This document shows positions 25,401 through 34,404 of a stretch of 64,000 nucleotides of DNA, piece by piece. Origin of the DNA: Streptomyces sp. ISL-100 (GTDB taxonomy: Bacteria; Actinomycetota; Actinomycetes; Streptomycetales; Streptomycetaceae); assembly GCF_018614615.1 (NCBI RefSeq), contig NZ_JAGGOK010000010.1:1-64000 (forward strand), in the 5' to 3' direction. The notes below the pieces were generated by a model, which saw only the letters and a program-made list of their open reading frames with translations, made no database searches and was not told the origin of the DNA. A program made the position numbers and the translations under genes. Every line of letters starts with the position of its first letter. The first letter of the stretch is position 1.

Positions 25401-26453
25401 GTCATGGGCCGTGCCGCAGTCGCACGTCCAGGTGCGGACGTTCAGGGGCATAGCGTCGGCGAGCGCCCCGCAGGCGGAGCACAGTTTCGAGCTGGGGAAC
25501 CACCGGTCGACGGTGATCAGCTCACGCCCGTACCAGGCGCACTTGTACTCCAACATGGACCGCAGTTCGGTCCAGCTCGCATCGCTGATCGCGCGGGCGA
25601 GCGTGTGATTCTTGACCATGTTGCGCACGGTCAGGTCCTCGATCACGAGCGTTTGGTTTTCGCGCACGAGTCGAGTGGTCAGCTTGTGCAGGAAGTCCCG
25701 CCTGCGGTCAGCGATCCGGGCATGGACGCGGGCGACCTTGGTACGGGCCCTGGCACGGTTCTTCGATCCCTTGGACTTGCGGGACAGCTCCCGCTGAGCG
25801 CGGGCAAGCCGCGCCCGGTCCCGGCGTTCATGCCGGGGGTTGGTGATCTTCTCCCCGGTCGAGAGCGTCACCAAGGCGTTCAGTCCAGCGTCGATACCGA
25901 CGGCGTTCGTGGTGGCGGGCTTGGGCTGGGGAGTGTCGTCGCACAGCATCGAGACGAACCACCGCCCCGCCGCGTCGCGGGAGACAGTCACCGTAGTCGG
26001 CTCCGCACCCTCCGGCAGGGGACGGGACCAGACGATGTCCAGCGGGTCACGCATCTTTGCCAGCGTCAGAAAACCCTGTCGATACCTGAACCCCGAGCGG
26101 GTGTATTCAGCCGAAGCCCGGGATTTACGCTTGCACTTCAGCCGCGGGTACTTCGAGCGCTGCTCCCAGAACGAGACGAACGCACCCTGCAAATGCCGCA
26201 GCGCCTGCTGCAGTGGCACGGAAGAAACCTCGCACAGGAACGCCAGCTCCTCGCTCTTCTTCCACTGCGTCAGCATCGCCGAGGTCTGCACGTAGTTCAC
26301 GCGCTCCTGCCGCGCCCACGCCTCCGTACGCGCGGCGAGCGCCATGTTGTAGACCTTCCGCACACACCCGAACGTGCGCGACAGCTCAGCAGCTTGCGCA
26401 TCAGTCGGATAGAAGCGGAACTTGAACGCCCGCTTAATACTTCGGGAAGCCAC
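25245..26453 (-). CDS. tnpB: TnpB RNA-guided nuclease, full length
   Basis: A 402-residue OrfB/TnpB. The RuvC triad is intact: Asp188 in GIDAGL, Glu272 in LVIEDLT and Asp353 in DRDVNAA. The zinc ribbon has Cys325, Cys328, Cys344 and Cys346. The N-terminal WED/REC part (KFRFYPTDAQ) is complete, so it should be active. It starts at the GTG at 26453. TnpB cuts DNA at sites matching its guide and helps such elements persist; cas12 enzymes descend from this family. It encodes no transposase and would depend on a TnpA elsewhere. Confidence 0.92.
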   Translation of the reverse strand: MASRSIKRAFKFRFYPTDAQAAELSRTFGCVRKVYNMALAARTEAWARQERVNYVQTSAMLTQWKKSEELAFLCEVSSVPLQQALRHLQGAFVSFWEQRSKYPRLKCKRKSRASAEYTRSGFRYRQGFLTLAKMRDPLDIVWSRPLPEGAEPTTVTVSRDAAGRWFVSMLCDDTPQPKPATTNAVGIDAGLNALVTLSTGEKITNPRHERRDRARLARAQRELSRKSKGSKNRARARTKVARVHARIADRRRDFLHKLTTRLVRENQTLVIEDLTVRNMVKNHTLARAISDASWTELRSMLEYKCAWYGRELITVDRWFPSSKLCSACGALADAMPLNVRTWTCDCGTAHDRDVNAAINLLAAGLAVSACGAGVRPQRESSRTRQPAAKQENPPAKVKLPSL

Positions 26454-26574
26454 GCCTCACACACTAGTGTGGCAGTCAGTAAGAACTCAACTCACGGTCA
26501 CGACAAGCCCGCAGAGCTCCCGGGATGCGTTCGTCCCCCCGCTGAAGCCGGGAGTTTGCACACAAGGATTCCGG

Positions 26575-27447
26575 ATGATCAAAGCACTCGAAGCCCTCCT
26601 CGATCTGCTCGACCTGGAGCAGATCGAGGAGGACATCTTCCGAGGCGTGAGCCGTTCGGCGATCGTTCCCCGCGTCTTCGGGGGGCAAGTCGCGGCCCAG
26701 GCCCTCGTCGCCGCGGGCCGTACCGTCCCCGGCGACCGCCTCGCCCACTCCCTGCACGCCTATTTCCTGCGCCCCGGCGACCCGGGCGCGCCGATCGTCT
26801 ACACCGTCGACCGCATCCGCGACGGCCGCTCGTTCACCACGCGCCGCGTCGTCGCCGTCCAGCACGGCCAGCCGATCTTCCACCTCTCCGCGTCCTTCCA
26901 GACGTACGAGGAGGGCCTGGAGCACCAGGCGGACATGCCGCCCGCACCGGACCCCGAGACGCTCCCGACGGCGGCCCAGATGCTGCCGCGGTACGCGGAC
27001 CACTTCCTCGACCGGGGTGTCGTCGACCGCATGCTGGAGGCTCGCGCGGCGGTCGATCTCCGCTACGTCGACGCCCCGCCGTACGGCAGCGTCGGCGAAC
27101 CGCGCGAACCGCGCTCGCAGGTCTGGTTCCGTACGAACGGCAAGCTTGCCGACGACCCTCTCCTGCACGTGTGCCTCGCGACGTACGTCTCCGACATGAC
27201 GCTGCTCGACTCGGTGCTGCTCGCGCACGGGCGCGGCGGCTGGGCGACGGGCGATGTCGTCGGCGCGTCGCTCGACCACGCGATGTGGTTCCACCGGCCG
27301 TTCCGGGCGGACGAATGGCTGCTGTACGACCAGGAGTCGCCGTCGGCGTCGGGCGGGCGGGGGCTGGGCCAGGCCCGGATCTACACGCAGGACGGCCGGC
27401 TGGCGATTTCCGTCATCCAGGAGGGCGTGGTCCGGGTACCCCGCTGA
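26575..27447 (+). CDS. Acyl-CoA thioesterase II (TesB-like)
   Basis: A 290-residue double-hotdog thioesterase. Motifs include VFGGQVAAQALVAAGRTV in the first hotdog, HSLHAYFLRPGDPGAPIVYTVDRIRDGRSFTTRRV, and LDHAMWFHRPFRADEWLLYDQ in the second. It hydrolyses acyl-CoA to free acid and CoA. The ATG at 26575 has a weak aagga upstream. The TnpB element lies directly upstream, so the native promoter region may have been displaced. The open frame runs up to 26422, but those residues belong to the element. Confidence 0.9.
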   Translation: MIKALEALLDLLDLEQIEEDIFRGVSRSAIVPRVFGGQVAAQALVAAGRTVPGDRLAHSLHAYFLRPGDPGAPIVYTVDRIRDGRSFTTRRVVAVQHGQPIFHLSASFQTYEEGLEHQADMPPAPDPETLPTAAQMLPRYADHFLDRGVVDRMLEARAAVDLRYVDAPPYGSVGEPREPRSQVWFRTNGKLADDPLLHVCLATYVSDMTLLDSVLLAHGRGGWATGDVVGASLDHAMWFHRPFRADEWLLYDQESPSASGGRGLGQARIYTQDGRLAISVIQEGVVRVPR

Positions 27448-27516
27448 CCGCCGACCGCCGATAACGTCCGGAGTCAGAGGGTGCCCGGCGGTGCCACGCA
27501 CCTCGTGGGCACGCGG

Positions 27517-28305
27517 TCAGACCTGTTCCGCCAAACCCGCCGCGTCCAGCAGGTACGCCGTCATCGGGTCGTAGAAGCGCGGGTCGGTGACGTGGTCGTC
27601 GAGCGGGACCGTGACCTGGAGCGTGCCTTCCGCTTCCGCGATGAAGAGCGCCGGGTCGTTGGAGTCGGCGTATCCGACCGCGTCGATGCCGCGCTGACCG
27701 GCGCACCCCGCCCACCCGTGGTCGGCGACGACCAGGTCGGGCAGTGGCCGCCCCTCGTGCTCCATCGCGTTGAGGATCGCCGTCATCGGCTCGGGCGAGT
27801 GCGTGTGCCACAGCGTCGCGCCGCGTTCCAGCATCGCGACGTCCGCGAACTGGAACACCATGCCCTCGTCCGCCATGAGCCCGCCGGGGATCCGTACGAT
27901 CTCGCAGCCCGCGCGGCGCAGCGCGTCCGCCGTCTGGCGGTGTACGTCGAGCAGCCCGCCCGGGTGCCCGGTCGCGAACAGCACGCGCTCCTTGCCGGCG
28001 GCGGCCTTGCGCAGCCGCGCCGCCATGCGCTCCAGCGCGTCGACGGTCAGCTCGGGGTCAATGGTGTCCTGGCCCATGCGGTGCTCGGGGTCGTCACTGA
28101 CACCGCAGCGCTCGGCCATGACGGCGAGGACGTCCTGCTCGTCGGTCCAGCGGTCACCGAGTTCGAGACCGAGCCAGTAGTGGCGGTCACCGTTCGCGAG
28201 CTTGCGGTAGTGGGAGAGGTTGTTGTCGCGGGGAGTGGCGACGTCACCCGCGATGCGGGTGCGGGCGAGGTGATCGACAAGAGCGGCGCGGCTGGGTATC
28301 GGCAT
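27517..28305 (-). CDS. Phosphatase-like conserved protein
   Basis: A 262-residue soluble protein of a conserved actinobacterial family usually labelled phosphatase. It has acidic and histidine-rich motifs (NNLSHYRKLANGDRHYWLGLE, LFATGHPGGLLDVHRQ, LWHTHSPEPM, VVADHGWAGCAGQRGIDAVGYADSNDPALF) that look like a metal-binding active site. Substrate unknown. It starts at the ATG at 28305 and converges on the thioesterase gene. Confidence 0.7.
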   Translation of the reverse strand: MPIPSRAALVDHLARTRIAGDVATPRDNNLSHYRKLANGDRHYWLGLELGDRWTDEQDVLAVMAERCGVSDDPEHRMGQDTIDPELTVDALERMAARLRKAAAGKERVLFATGHPGGLLDVHRQTADALRRAGCEIVRIPGGLMADEGMVFQFADVAMLERGATLWHTHSPEPMTAILNAMEHEGRPLPDLVVADHGWAGCAGQRGIDAVGYADSNDPALFIAEAEGTLQVTVPLDDHVTDPRFYDPMTAYLLDAAGLAEQV

Positions 28306-28388
28306 GAGCCCATTGTGCCGTCCGGCTCCGACCCCCGTCCGGCAAAGCGGCCCCGCCCGGCAAACATCCGGCCCGTCCGGCGTTTGAG

Positions 28389-28412
28389 GGCCGGGGTCCG
28401 GGGCGGAGCCCC
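28389..28412. terminator. Hairpin of a common Streptomyces intergenic motif
   Basis: ccggggtccggggcggagccccgg pairs its ends (ccgggg-ct/ag-ccccgg type) and is preceded by ccggcgtttgagggc, a sequence commonly seen between Streptomyces genes. It lies just after the TetR stop codon on the minus strand and can act as a terminator. Confidence 0.5.
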
Positions 28413-28419
28413 GGTTACC

Positions 28420-29040
28420 TCAGGCCACAGCCCGCGGCGCGAGCGCCCCGAACGCCCCGTGCGCCAGCCGCCGCAACAGCCCCTCCATCGCCGCGCGCCC
28501 CGGCAGTCCATTGCCGTACGCCCCCAGGTGCGGCGTCGAGTTGAGCAGTCCGAACACCGCGTGCACGGCCGACCGCGCCTCCGCCTCCGGTACGTCGGGA
28601 TTCAACTCCCGGACGACGGTGACCCACAGTTCGACGTACTGCCGCTGGAGCTGTCGGACCCGCTTGCGATCGCTCTCCCTGAGCCGGTCCAGTTCGCGGT
28701 CGTGCAGGGTGATCAGCGGCCGGTCGTCGAGCGCGAAGTCGATGTGGCCGTCGATGAGCGAGCCCAGGACGGCCGCCGGGCTGTCGGCCGATTCGGCGGC
28801 GGCGCGCTGCCTGCCGCCGTCCAGCAGCCGCTCACTGATGCCGACGAGCAGCTCCGCGAGCATGGCGTCCTTGCCGGGGAAATGGCGGTAGAGACCAGGG
28901 CCGCTGATGCCTACGGCGGCGCCTATCTCGTCGACGCCCACGCCGTGGAAGCCGCGCTCGGCAAAGAGGCGGGCGGCCTCTTTGAGGATCTGCTCGCGGC
29001 GGGTCGGGGCCGCGACGCGGGCGGCGGCGTTGGTGCTCAT
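28420..29040 (-). CDS. TetR-family repressor of acyl-CoA/leucine catabolism
   Basis: A 206-residue TetR regulator. The helix-turn-helix is residues 15-60 (RREQILKEAARLFAERGFHGVGVDEIGAAVGISGPGLYRHFPGKDAML), followed by an all-helical ligand domain. A motif of the form ggttagcg-n-tcgttaacc lies 21 bases upstream of its start and appears twice more before the carboxylase operon, so it probably represses itself and the leucine operon and responds to an acyl-CoA. It begins at the ATG at 29040, 23 bases from the end of the DUF418 gene. Confidence 0.88.
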   Translation of the reverse strand: MSTNAAARVAAPTRREQILKEAARLFAERGFHGVGVDEIGAAVGISGPGLYRHFPGKDAMLAELLVGISERLLDGGRQRAAAESADSPAAVLGSLIDGHIDFALDDRPLITLHDRELDRLRESDRKRVRQLQRQYVELWVTVVRELNPDVPEAEARSAVHAVFGLLNSTPHLGAYGNGLPGRAAMEGLLRRLAHGAFGALAPRAVA

Positions 29041-29060
29041 GAGGCCAGTCTAAACCGGTC

Positions 29061-29078
29061 GGTTAGCGGTCGTTAACC
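29061..29078. promoter_or_regulatory. TetR operator, copy 1
   Basis: ggttagcggtcgttaacc, an imperfect dyad (ggtta / taacc ends). It overlaps the stop codon of the DUF418 gene and lies just upstream of the TetR start codon, fitting autorepression. The same 18-base pattern recurs at 30463 and 30489. Confidence 0.7.
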
Positions 29079-30367
29079 TCACGGAAACGCTCGCGGGCAC
29101 GCTCGTGGGCACGCTCGTGGGCACGCTCGTGGGCACGCTCGTGGGAACGCTCGTGGGAACGCTCGCGGGAACGCTCGCGGAAATGGGTGAACGCACGCAG
29201 CACCCATTCCACAGGACCCAGCCGGTGCCGCCGCATCAGCCACCCGCTGAGCGCGAGCTGCGCGGCGTACAGGACGAGCGCGACGCCCACCGGGACGGCT
29301 ATGCCCACGCGTCCGTACAGACCGAGACCGTACCCCGTGAAGATCAGGGCCATGACCAGGGACTGGGTGAGGTAGTTGGTCAGCGCCATGCGCCCGGCGG
29401 GCGCGAGCACCCCCGCGGCCCGGGCGCCGCTCGGCGTACCGAACCAGAGCAGCAGGCCGGCGACGTACGCGGCACTGAGTGCCGGAGCGGCGACCACGCC
29501 GGTCATGGCGGCGAGCAGCTCCCAGCGGGGCGAGAGCGGGCCTGCCATGCCGGAGGCCGCGAAGGCGGCGGCGGGCACGCCCAGGCAGAGGCCGGTCACG
29601 AGGATACGGCGCAGACTCGCCCCGTCGGCCCGCGTGAGCCACTGCCGCTTCCCGGCCGAGAGCCCCAGCAGGAAGGCGGCGACCACGAAGCCGCTCATGG
29701 TGACCAGCGCGATGACGGCGAAGGGCAGTTGTCCCACGTTCGCGCCCACGACATCGGTGAACCCGCCCCGGTAGGCGGTGGTGAGTTCGGCGGCTTCGGC
29801 GGCCGCGGCGGCCCGCTCCGCGTCGCTTTCGGGGCCGGCGAGCGTCCCGAGCGCGCCGAGCAGCAGGAGAAACGAGCCGAAGACGCCCCACACCCAGAGC
29901 GCGGCGCGGTACGCCCCTTCGGGGGTGGCCCGGCGGGCGGCGAAGAGGATCAGGCCGAGCAGGGCATACGTCGTGAGGATGTCGCCGATGTAGAGGAACA
30001 CCGCATGCAGGGCCCCGAGAACGAACAGCCCCAGCAGCCGCCGCATCGTGCGCGGCCCGAAGCGGGCTCCCGCGCGCTCGGCGGAGGCCGCCTGGAGGGT
30101 GAAGCTGTAGCCGAAGAGGAACGAGAACAGCAGATAGAACTTGCTCTGCGCGAGGAAATCGACCAGCCACAGGGCCACGGCATCCGCGGCAGCGGGCGGA
30201 CGGCCGCCCAGCACGCCGGTCGTGCCCGCCATGGTCAAGGTGTTGACGAGCAGGATGCCGAGGAGCGCGAAGCCGCGAAGGGCGTCGACCTCCAGGACGC
30301 GCTGTCGCGGCTGCGTCCGTATCGCCCCTGCCGCCTCGCCCCGCGCCGTGTCTCGCAATGTCGTCAC
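29063..30367 (-). CDS. DUF418 family membrane protein with repeat tail
   Basis: A 434-residue membrane protein with about ten helices. It shows the DUF418 opening RVLEVDALRGFALLGILLVNTL and the YLTQSLVMALIFTGYGLGLYG region near the end of the membrane part. Transport or cell-envelope roles are proposed for the family; the function is unknown. The C-terminus (about 395-430) is built of four-residue units rich in Arg, Glu and His (HERA, HERS, RERS), encoded by a 12-base tandem repeat. It starts at GTG 30367, divergent from the carboxylase operon across the operator pair. Confidence 0.85.
   Translation of the reverse strand: MTTLRDTARGEAAGAIRTQPRQRVLEVDALRGFALLGILLVNTLTMAGTTGVLGGRPPAAADAVALWLVDFLAQSKFYLLFSFLFGYSFTLQAASAERAGARFGPRTMRRLLGLFVLGALHAVFLYIGDILTTYALLGLILFAARRATPEGAYRAALWVWGVFGSFLLLLGALGTLAGPESDAERAAAAAEAAELTTAYRGGFTDVVGANVGQLPFAVIALVTMSGFVVAAFLLGLSAGKRQWLTRADGASLRRILVTGLCLGVPAAAFAASGMAGPLSPRWELLAAMTGVVAAPALSAAYVAGLLLWFGTPSGARAAGVLAPAGRMALTNYLTQSLVMALIFTGYGLGLYGRVGIAVPVGVALVLYAAQLALSGWLMRRHRLGPVEWVLRAFTHFRERSRERSHERSHERAHERAHERAHERARERFREVNDR
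29088..29183. repeat. Twelve-base tandem repeat in the DUF418 gene
   Basis: Eight consecutive 12-base units of the form cgctcgtgggca, with small drift (cgctcgcgggaa and similar). They lie in frame at the 3' end of the DUF418 gene and encode a charged, His-containing tail. Copy number could vary between strains without breaking the frame. Confidence 0.9.
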
Positions 30368-30462
30368 AAGTCCCGCCCCCGTGTGTAGTCGGGTCAGATC
30401 CTGACACCTCTCGATCTTGATCGCGTCATACCGGAGGACGAATCCACAGCCCTGGACAGGGC

Positions 30463-30480
30463 GGTTAGCGCTCGTTAACC
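30463..30480. promoter_or_regulatory. TetR operator, copy 2
   Basis: ggttagcgctcgttaacc differs from copy 1 (29061) at one base. It lies between the divergent DUF418 and carboxylase genes, 57 bases before the carboxylase start codon. Confidence 0.75.
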
Positions 30481-30488
30481 TGAAAGGG

Positions 30489-30506
30489 CGTTAACGCTCA
30501 TTAACA
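30489..30506. promoter_or_regulatory. TetR operator, copy 3
   Basis: cgttaacgctcattaaca follows copy 2 with a start-to-start distance of 26 bases and matches it in most positions. Tandem sites of this kind suggest cooperative binding. Confidence 0.65.
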
Positions 30507-30536
30507 TCACATCGACCGGGCAAGGGGGCTCAGGAG

Positions 30537-32153
30537 ATGCGGCAGGCACCAGTGCTGACCAGCACCGCCGATCCGGCAGCCGAGGCATGGCGGGCCAATG
30601 AAGCGGCCCACCTGGAGCTCGTGGAGGGGCTGCGCGGGCGGCTCGCCGCGGCGCGGCTCGGCGGCGGTGAGAAGGCGCGTGCCCGGCACACCGCGCGCGG
30701 CAAGCTCCTCCCCCGCGACCGCGTGGACGCGCTCCTGGACCCCGGGTCGCCCTTCCTGGAGCTGGCCCCGCTGGCGGCCGAGGGGATGTACGGCGGGGCG
30801 GCGCCGGCCGCCGGTGTGATCGCCGGGATCGGGCGGGTGAGCGGCCGCGAGGTGGTCGTGGTCGCCAATGACGCCACGGTCAAGGGCGGCACGTACTACC
30901 CGATGACCGTCAAGAAGCACCTCCGCGCCCAGGAGGTGGCCCTCGAAAACCGTCTGCCCTGCGTCTACTTGGTGGACTCCGGCGGCGCCTTCCTCCCCAT
31001 GCAGGACGAGGTCTTCCCGGACCGCGAGCACTTCGGGCGCATCTTCTACAACCAGGCCCGCATGTCGGGGGCGGGCATCCCGCAGATCGCGGCGGTGCTC
31101 GGCTCCTGCACGGCGGGCGGGGCGTACGTACCCGCGATGAGCGACGAGGCCGTCATCGTGCGGAACCAAGGCACGATCTTCCTGGGCGGACCGCCGCTGG
31201 TGAAGGCCGCCACGGGCGAGGTCGTCACGGCGGAGGAGCTGGGCGGCGGCGAGGTCCACTCCCGCACGTCGGGCGTCACCGACCATCTCGCCGAGGACGA
31301 CGCCCACGCGCTGCGCATCGTCCGGAACATCGTCGCGACGCTGCCGGAGCGCGGCCCGCTGCCGTGGTCGGTCGAGCCGGTCGAGGAGCCGAAGGTCGAT
31401 CCGGCCGGGCTGTACGGCGCGGTGCCGGTGGACTCCCGTACGCCCTACGACGTGCGTGAAGTCATCGCGCGGACGGTCGACGGCTCGCGCTTCCAGGAGT
31501 TCAAGGCGGAGTACGGCCAGACGCTGATCACGGGCTTCGCACGGATCCACGGGCACCCGGTCGGCATCGTCGCCAACAACGGCATCCTGTTCTCCGAATC
31601 CGCCCAGAAGGGCGCGCACTTCATCGAGCTGTGCGACCAGCGCGGCATCCCCCTCCTCTTCCTCCAGAACATCTCGGGCTTCATGGTCGGCAGGGACTAC
31701 GAAGCGGGCGGTATCGCCAAGCACGGCGCGAAAATGGTGACGGCGGTGGCGTGCACGCGCGTACCGAAGCTGACGGTCGTCGTCGGCGGGTCGTACGGCG
31801 CGGGCAACTACTCGATGTGCGGCCGGGCGTACTCGCCGCGCTTCCTCTGGATGTGGCCCAACGCGAAGATCTCGGTGATGGGCGGCGAGCAGGCGGCGTC
31901 GGTCCTCGCGACGGTCAAGCGCGACCAACTGGAGGCGCGGGGCGAACAGTGGCCGGCCGCGGAGGAGGAGGCCTTCAAGGACCCGATCCGCGCGCAGTAC
32001 GAGGCCCAGGGCAACGCCTACTACGCGACGGCGCGCCTGTGGGACGACGGCGTGATCGACCCGCTGGAGACCCGGCAGGTGGTGGGTCTGGCCCTGACGG
32101 CCTGCGCCAACGCACCGCTGCCCGAGCCCGCCTTCGGCATCTTCCGGATGTGA
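30537..32153 (+). CDS. mccB: Acyl-CoA carboxylase, carboxyltransferase subunit (methylcrotonyl type)
   Basis: A 538-residue biotin-dependent carboxyltransferase beta subunit. Acyl-CoA and carboxybiotin sites include [41 protein letters not shown]-like [16 protein letters not shown] and [17 protein letters not shown]. Together with the alpha subunit it carboxylates a branched acyl-CoA; the HMG-CoA lyase and acyl-CoA dehydrogenase in the same operon point to 3-methylcrotonyl-CoA in leucine degradation. It starts at ATG 30537, with caggag-type spacing, under the tandem TetR sites. Confidence 0.9.
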   Translation: MRQAPVLTSTADPAAEAWRANEAAHLELVEGLRGRLAAARLGGGEKARARHTARGKLLPRDRVDALLDPGSPFLELAPLAAEGMYGGAAPAAGVIAGIGRVSGREVVVVANDATVKGGTYYPMTVKKHLRAQEVALENRLPCVYLVDSGGAFLPMQDEVFPDREHFGRIFYNQARMSGAGIPQIAAVLGSCTAGGAYVPAMSDEAVIVRNQGTIFLGGPPLVKAATGEVVTAEELGGGEVHSRTSGVTDHLAEDDAHALRIVRNIVATLPERGPLPWSVEPVEEPKVDPAGLYGAVPVDSRTPYDVREVIARTVDGSRFQEFKAEYGQTLITGFARIHGHPVGIVANNGILFSESAQKGAHFIELCDQRGIPLLFLQNISGFMVGRDYEAGGIAKHGAKMVTAVACTRVPKLTVVVGGSYGAGNYSMCGRAYSPRFLWMWPNAKISVMGGEQAASVLATVKRDQLEARGEQWPAAEEEAFKDPIRAQYEAQGNAYYATARLWDDGVIDPLETRQVVGLALTACANAPLPEPAFGIFRM

Positions 32154-32160
32154 GAGACAG

Positions 32161-34404
32161 ATGACGATGTTCGACACAGTCCTGGTCGCCAACCGCGGTG
32201 AGATCGCGGTCCGCGTCATCCGCACGTTGCGGGAGCTGGGCGTGCGCTCGGTGGCCGTGTTCAGCGACGCGGACGCGGATGCCCGTCATGTACGGGAGGC
32301 GGACACGGCGGTCCGGATCGGCCCGGCGGCGGCCTCCGCCTCCTACCTGCGCACGGACCGTCTGCTGGAGGCGGCCGCCCGTACGGGCGCACAGGCCGTC
32401 CACCCGGGCTACGGCTTCCTCGCCGAGAACGCGGCCTTCGCACAAGCGTGCGCGGACGCGGGCCTCGCCTTCATCGGCCCTCCCGCCTCCGCCATAGCGC
32501 TGATGGGCGACAAGATCCGGGCGAAGGAGACGGTACGGGCGGCAGGCGTGCCGGTGGTCCCCGGATCGTCCGGCAGCGGGCTGACGGATGCCGAACTGGC
32601 GGCGGCGGCGCGGGAGATCGGCATGCCGGTCCTCCTGAAGCCGTCGGCCGGCGGCGGCGGCAAGGGCATGCGGCTGACGCGGGTCGAGTCGTCACTGGCC
32701 GACGAGATCGCGGCGGCCAGGCGTGAGGCGCGGGCGTCCTTCGGCGACGACACTCTCCTCGTCGAACGGTGGATCGACCGCCCCCGGCACATCGAGATCC
32801 AGGTCCTCGCCGACGCCCACGGAAACGTGATCCACCTGGGCGAGCGCGAATGCTCCCTCCAGCGCCGCCACCAGAAGATCATCGAGGAGGCCCCGTCGGT
32901 CCTCCTCGACGAGGCGACCCGCGCGGCGATGGGCGAGGCGGCGGTCCAGGCGGCGCGCTCCTGCGGCTACCGGGGTGCGGGCACGGTGGAGTTCATCGTC
33001 CCGGGCAACGACCCGTCCTCGTACTACTTCATGGAGATGAACACCCGCCTCCAGGTGGAACACCCGGTGACAGAGCTGATCACCGGCCTCGACCTGGTGG
33101 AGTGGCAGCTTCGGGTCGCGGCCGGTGAAGAACTCCCCTTCACACAGAAGGACATCACGCTCACGGGCCACGCGGTGGAGGCCCGCATCTGCGCGGAAGA
33201 CCCCTCTCGCGGTTTCCTCCCCTCGGGCGGCACGATCCTCGCCCTCCACGAGCCGCAGGGCGACGGCGTACGCACGGACTCCGGCCTTACGGCGGGCACG
33301 GAGGTCGGCAGCATTTACGACCCGATGCTCTCCAAGGTCATCGCGTACGCCCCCGACCGCGCCACCGCCCTGCGCCGCCTGCGCGCGGCCCTGGCGGAGA
33401 CGGTCACCCTGGGCGTCCCGACAAACGCGGGCTTCCTGCGCCGCCTGCTGGCCCACCCCGACGTCGTGTCGGGAGCCCTGGACACGGGCCTGGTCGAACG
33501 CGACGCGGACAGCCTGATCCCGGACGGCGTACCGCCGGAGGTGTACGCGGCGGCCACGCTGCTGCGGGCCGGGCGGACGACCGTCGCCGACGTGACACCC
33601 GGCTGGACGGACCCCTTCTCCGCCCGCACGGGCTGGCGCCTGGGCGGCACACCCGCCTGGACGGTGCACCACGTGCGCGTCCCGGGCCACGACCCCGTGG
33701 AGATCCGCCTGCGCACCACGGCGGCGGGCCAGGAAATCCTGATCCCGGAAGCACAGCCCCCGGCCCCGGACCTGGCAACCGCCATCCCCCTGGAACCGGT
33801 GCCCCCGAGCGGCGCGCAAGTCCCGCCCGGGGAACCCGACGTCCTCACGCCGACACCTTCCACCGGCGTACCCACCCCGCACACGGGTGCAACCCGTTCC
33901 GGGAACGGCGGCGCGCAGCTGCCGCCCCGGGGGCCCGGAGGCTTGCCCCCGGTGTCGGCAAGGGGCGAGGTGGGGGAAGAAAAGCTGCCCACCCGCGCAC
34001 GCATCGTCGGCGCCGACACCGACGCCGTCACCATCGAACTCGCCGGCGTCACCCACACCTTCAGCCACGCGGCCAGCACCGAGGGCACGTGGCTGGGCCG
34101 GGACGGGGACGCCTGGCACGTCCAGGACCACGACCCCGTCGAGGCGAGCCTGACCGGCGGCGCCCGCTCCGGGGTCGACACCCTCGCCGCGCCCATGCCC
34201 GGCACCGTCACCGTGGTCAAGGTGGCCGTGGGGGACCACGTCGACGCCGGGCAGAGCCTCCTCGTCGTCGAGGCGATGAAGATGGAGCACGTCATCTCCG
34301 CGCCGCACGCCGGGACCGTCACCGAGCTCGACGTGACGCCGGGCTCGACCGTCGCCATGGACCAGGTCCTGGCCGTGGTTACCCCGCAGGAGGAGGAGTC
34401 ATGA
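32161..34404 (+). CDS. mccA: Acyl-CoA carboxylase, biotin carboxylase/BCCP subunit
   Basis: A 747-residue alpha subunit. Biotin carboxylase domain about 1-450 ([36 protein letters not shown]). The C-terminal biotinyl domain carries [10 protein letters not shown] with the biotinylated Lys707. Between them, about residues 540-615, is a Pro/Gly-rich segment whose DNA (about 33920-33985) resembles a common Streptomyces intergenic repeat, apparently inserted in frame. A methylglutaconyl-CoA hydratase gene is not in this operon. It follows mccB after 7 bases and overlaps the lyase start by 4 bases. Confidence 0.9.
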   Translation: MTMFDTVLVANRGEIAVRVIRTLRELGVRSVAVFSDADADARHVREADTAVRIGPAAASASYLRTDRLLEAAARTGAQAVHPGYGFLAENAAFAQACADAGLAFIGPPASAIALMGDKIRAKETVRAAGVPVVPGSSGSGLTDAELAAAAREIGMPVLLKPSAGGGGKGMRLTRVESSLADEIAAARREARASFGDDTLLVERWIDRPRHIEIQVLADAHGNVIHLGERECSLQRRHQKIIEEAPSVLLDEATRAAMGEAAVQAARSCGYRGAGTVEFIVPGNDPSSYYFMEMNTRLQVEHPVTELITGLDLVEWQLRVAAGEELPFTQKDITLTGHAVEARICAEDPSRGFLPSGGTILALHEPQGDGVRTDSGLTAGTEVGSIYDPMLSKVIAYAPDRATALRRLRAALAETVTLGVPTNAGFLRRLLAHPDVVSGALDTGLVERDADSLIPDGVPPEVYAAATLLRAGRTTVADVTPGWTDPFSARTGWRLGGTPAWTVHHVRVPGHDPVEIRLRTTAAGQEILIPEAQPPAPDLATAIPLEPVPPSGAQVPPGEPDVLTPTPSTGVPTPHTGATRSGNGGAQLPPRGPGGLPPVSARGEVGEEKLPTRARIVGADTDAVTIELAGVTHTFSHAASTEGTWLGRDGDAWHVQDHDPVEASLTGGARSGVDTLAAPMPGTVTVVKVAVGDHVDAGQSLLVVEAMKMEHVISAPHAGTVTELDVTPGSTVAMDQVLAVVTPQEEES
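33920..33985 (+). repeat. Intergenic-type palindromic repeat inside mccA
   Basis: ccccgggggcccggaggct, then tgcccccggtgtcggcaag and gggcgaggtggggaa, form the kind of hairpin sequence usually found between Streptomyces genes, but here it is read in frame within the carboxylase linker. The similarity to such repeats is from memory. Confidence 0.45.

Larger units (their letters stand above)
25229..26471 (-). mobile_element. IS200/IS605-type tnpB-only element (approximate ends)
   Basis: The right end is read from a TnpB-type terminal hairpin (arms 25238-25245 and 25250-25257, loop taaa), followed on the minus strand by a TGTCAA-like end at 25234-25229. The left end is less certain; I include the palindrome cacactagtgtg at 26460-26471 just before the tnpB start, and it could extend to about 26570, where a second hairpin-like stretch lies. 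No tnpA is present, so it is non-autonomous. It sits cleanly between an acyl-CoA dehydrogenase and a thioesterase gene. Confidence 0.65.

Noticed and set aside
26535..26570. Hairpin-like sequence before the thioesterase as a second IS end
   Set aside because: ctcccgg...ccgggag pairs, but orientation and missing terminal motif make it uncertain; kept only as a possible left limit of the TnpB element.
29088..29183. CRISPR array candidate
   Set aside because: The 12-base units are contiguous with no spacers and lie in frame in a gene; the same goes for the tandem repeats at 13-48 and 15871-15908.
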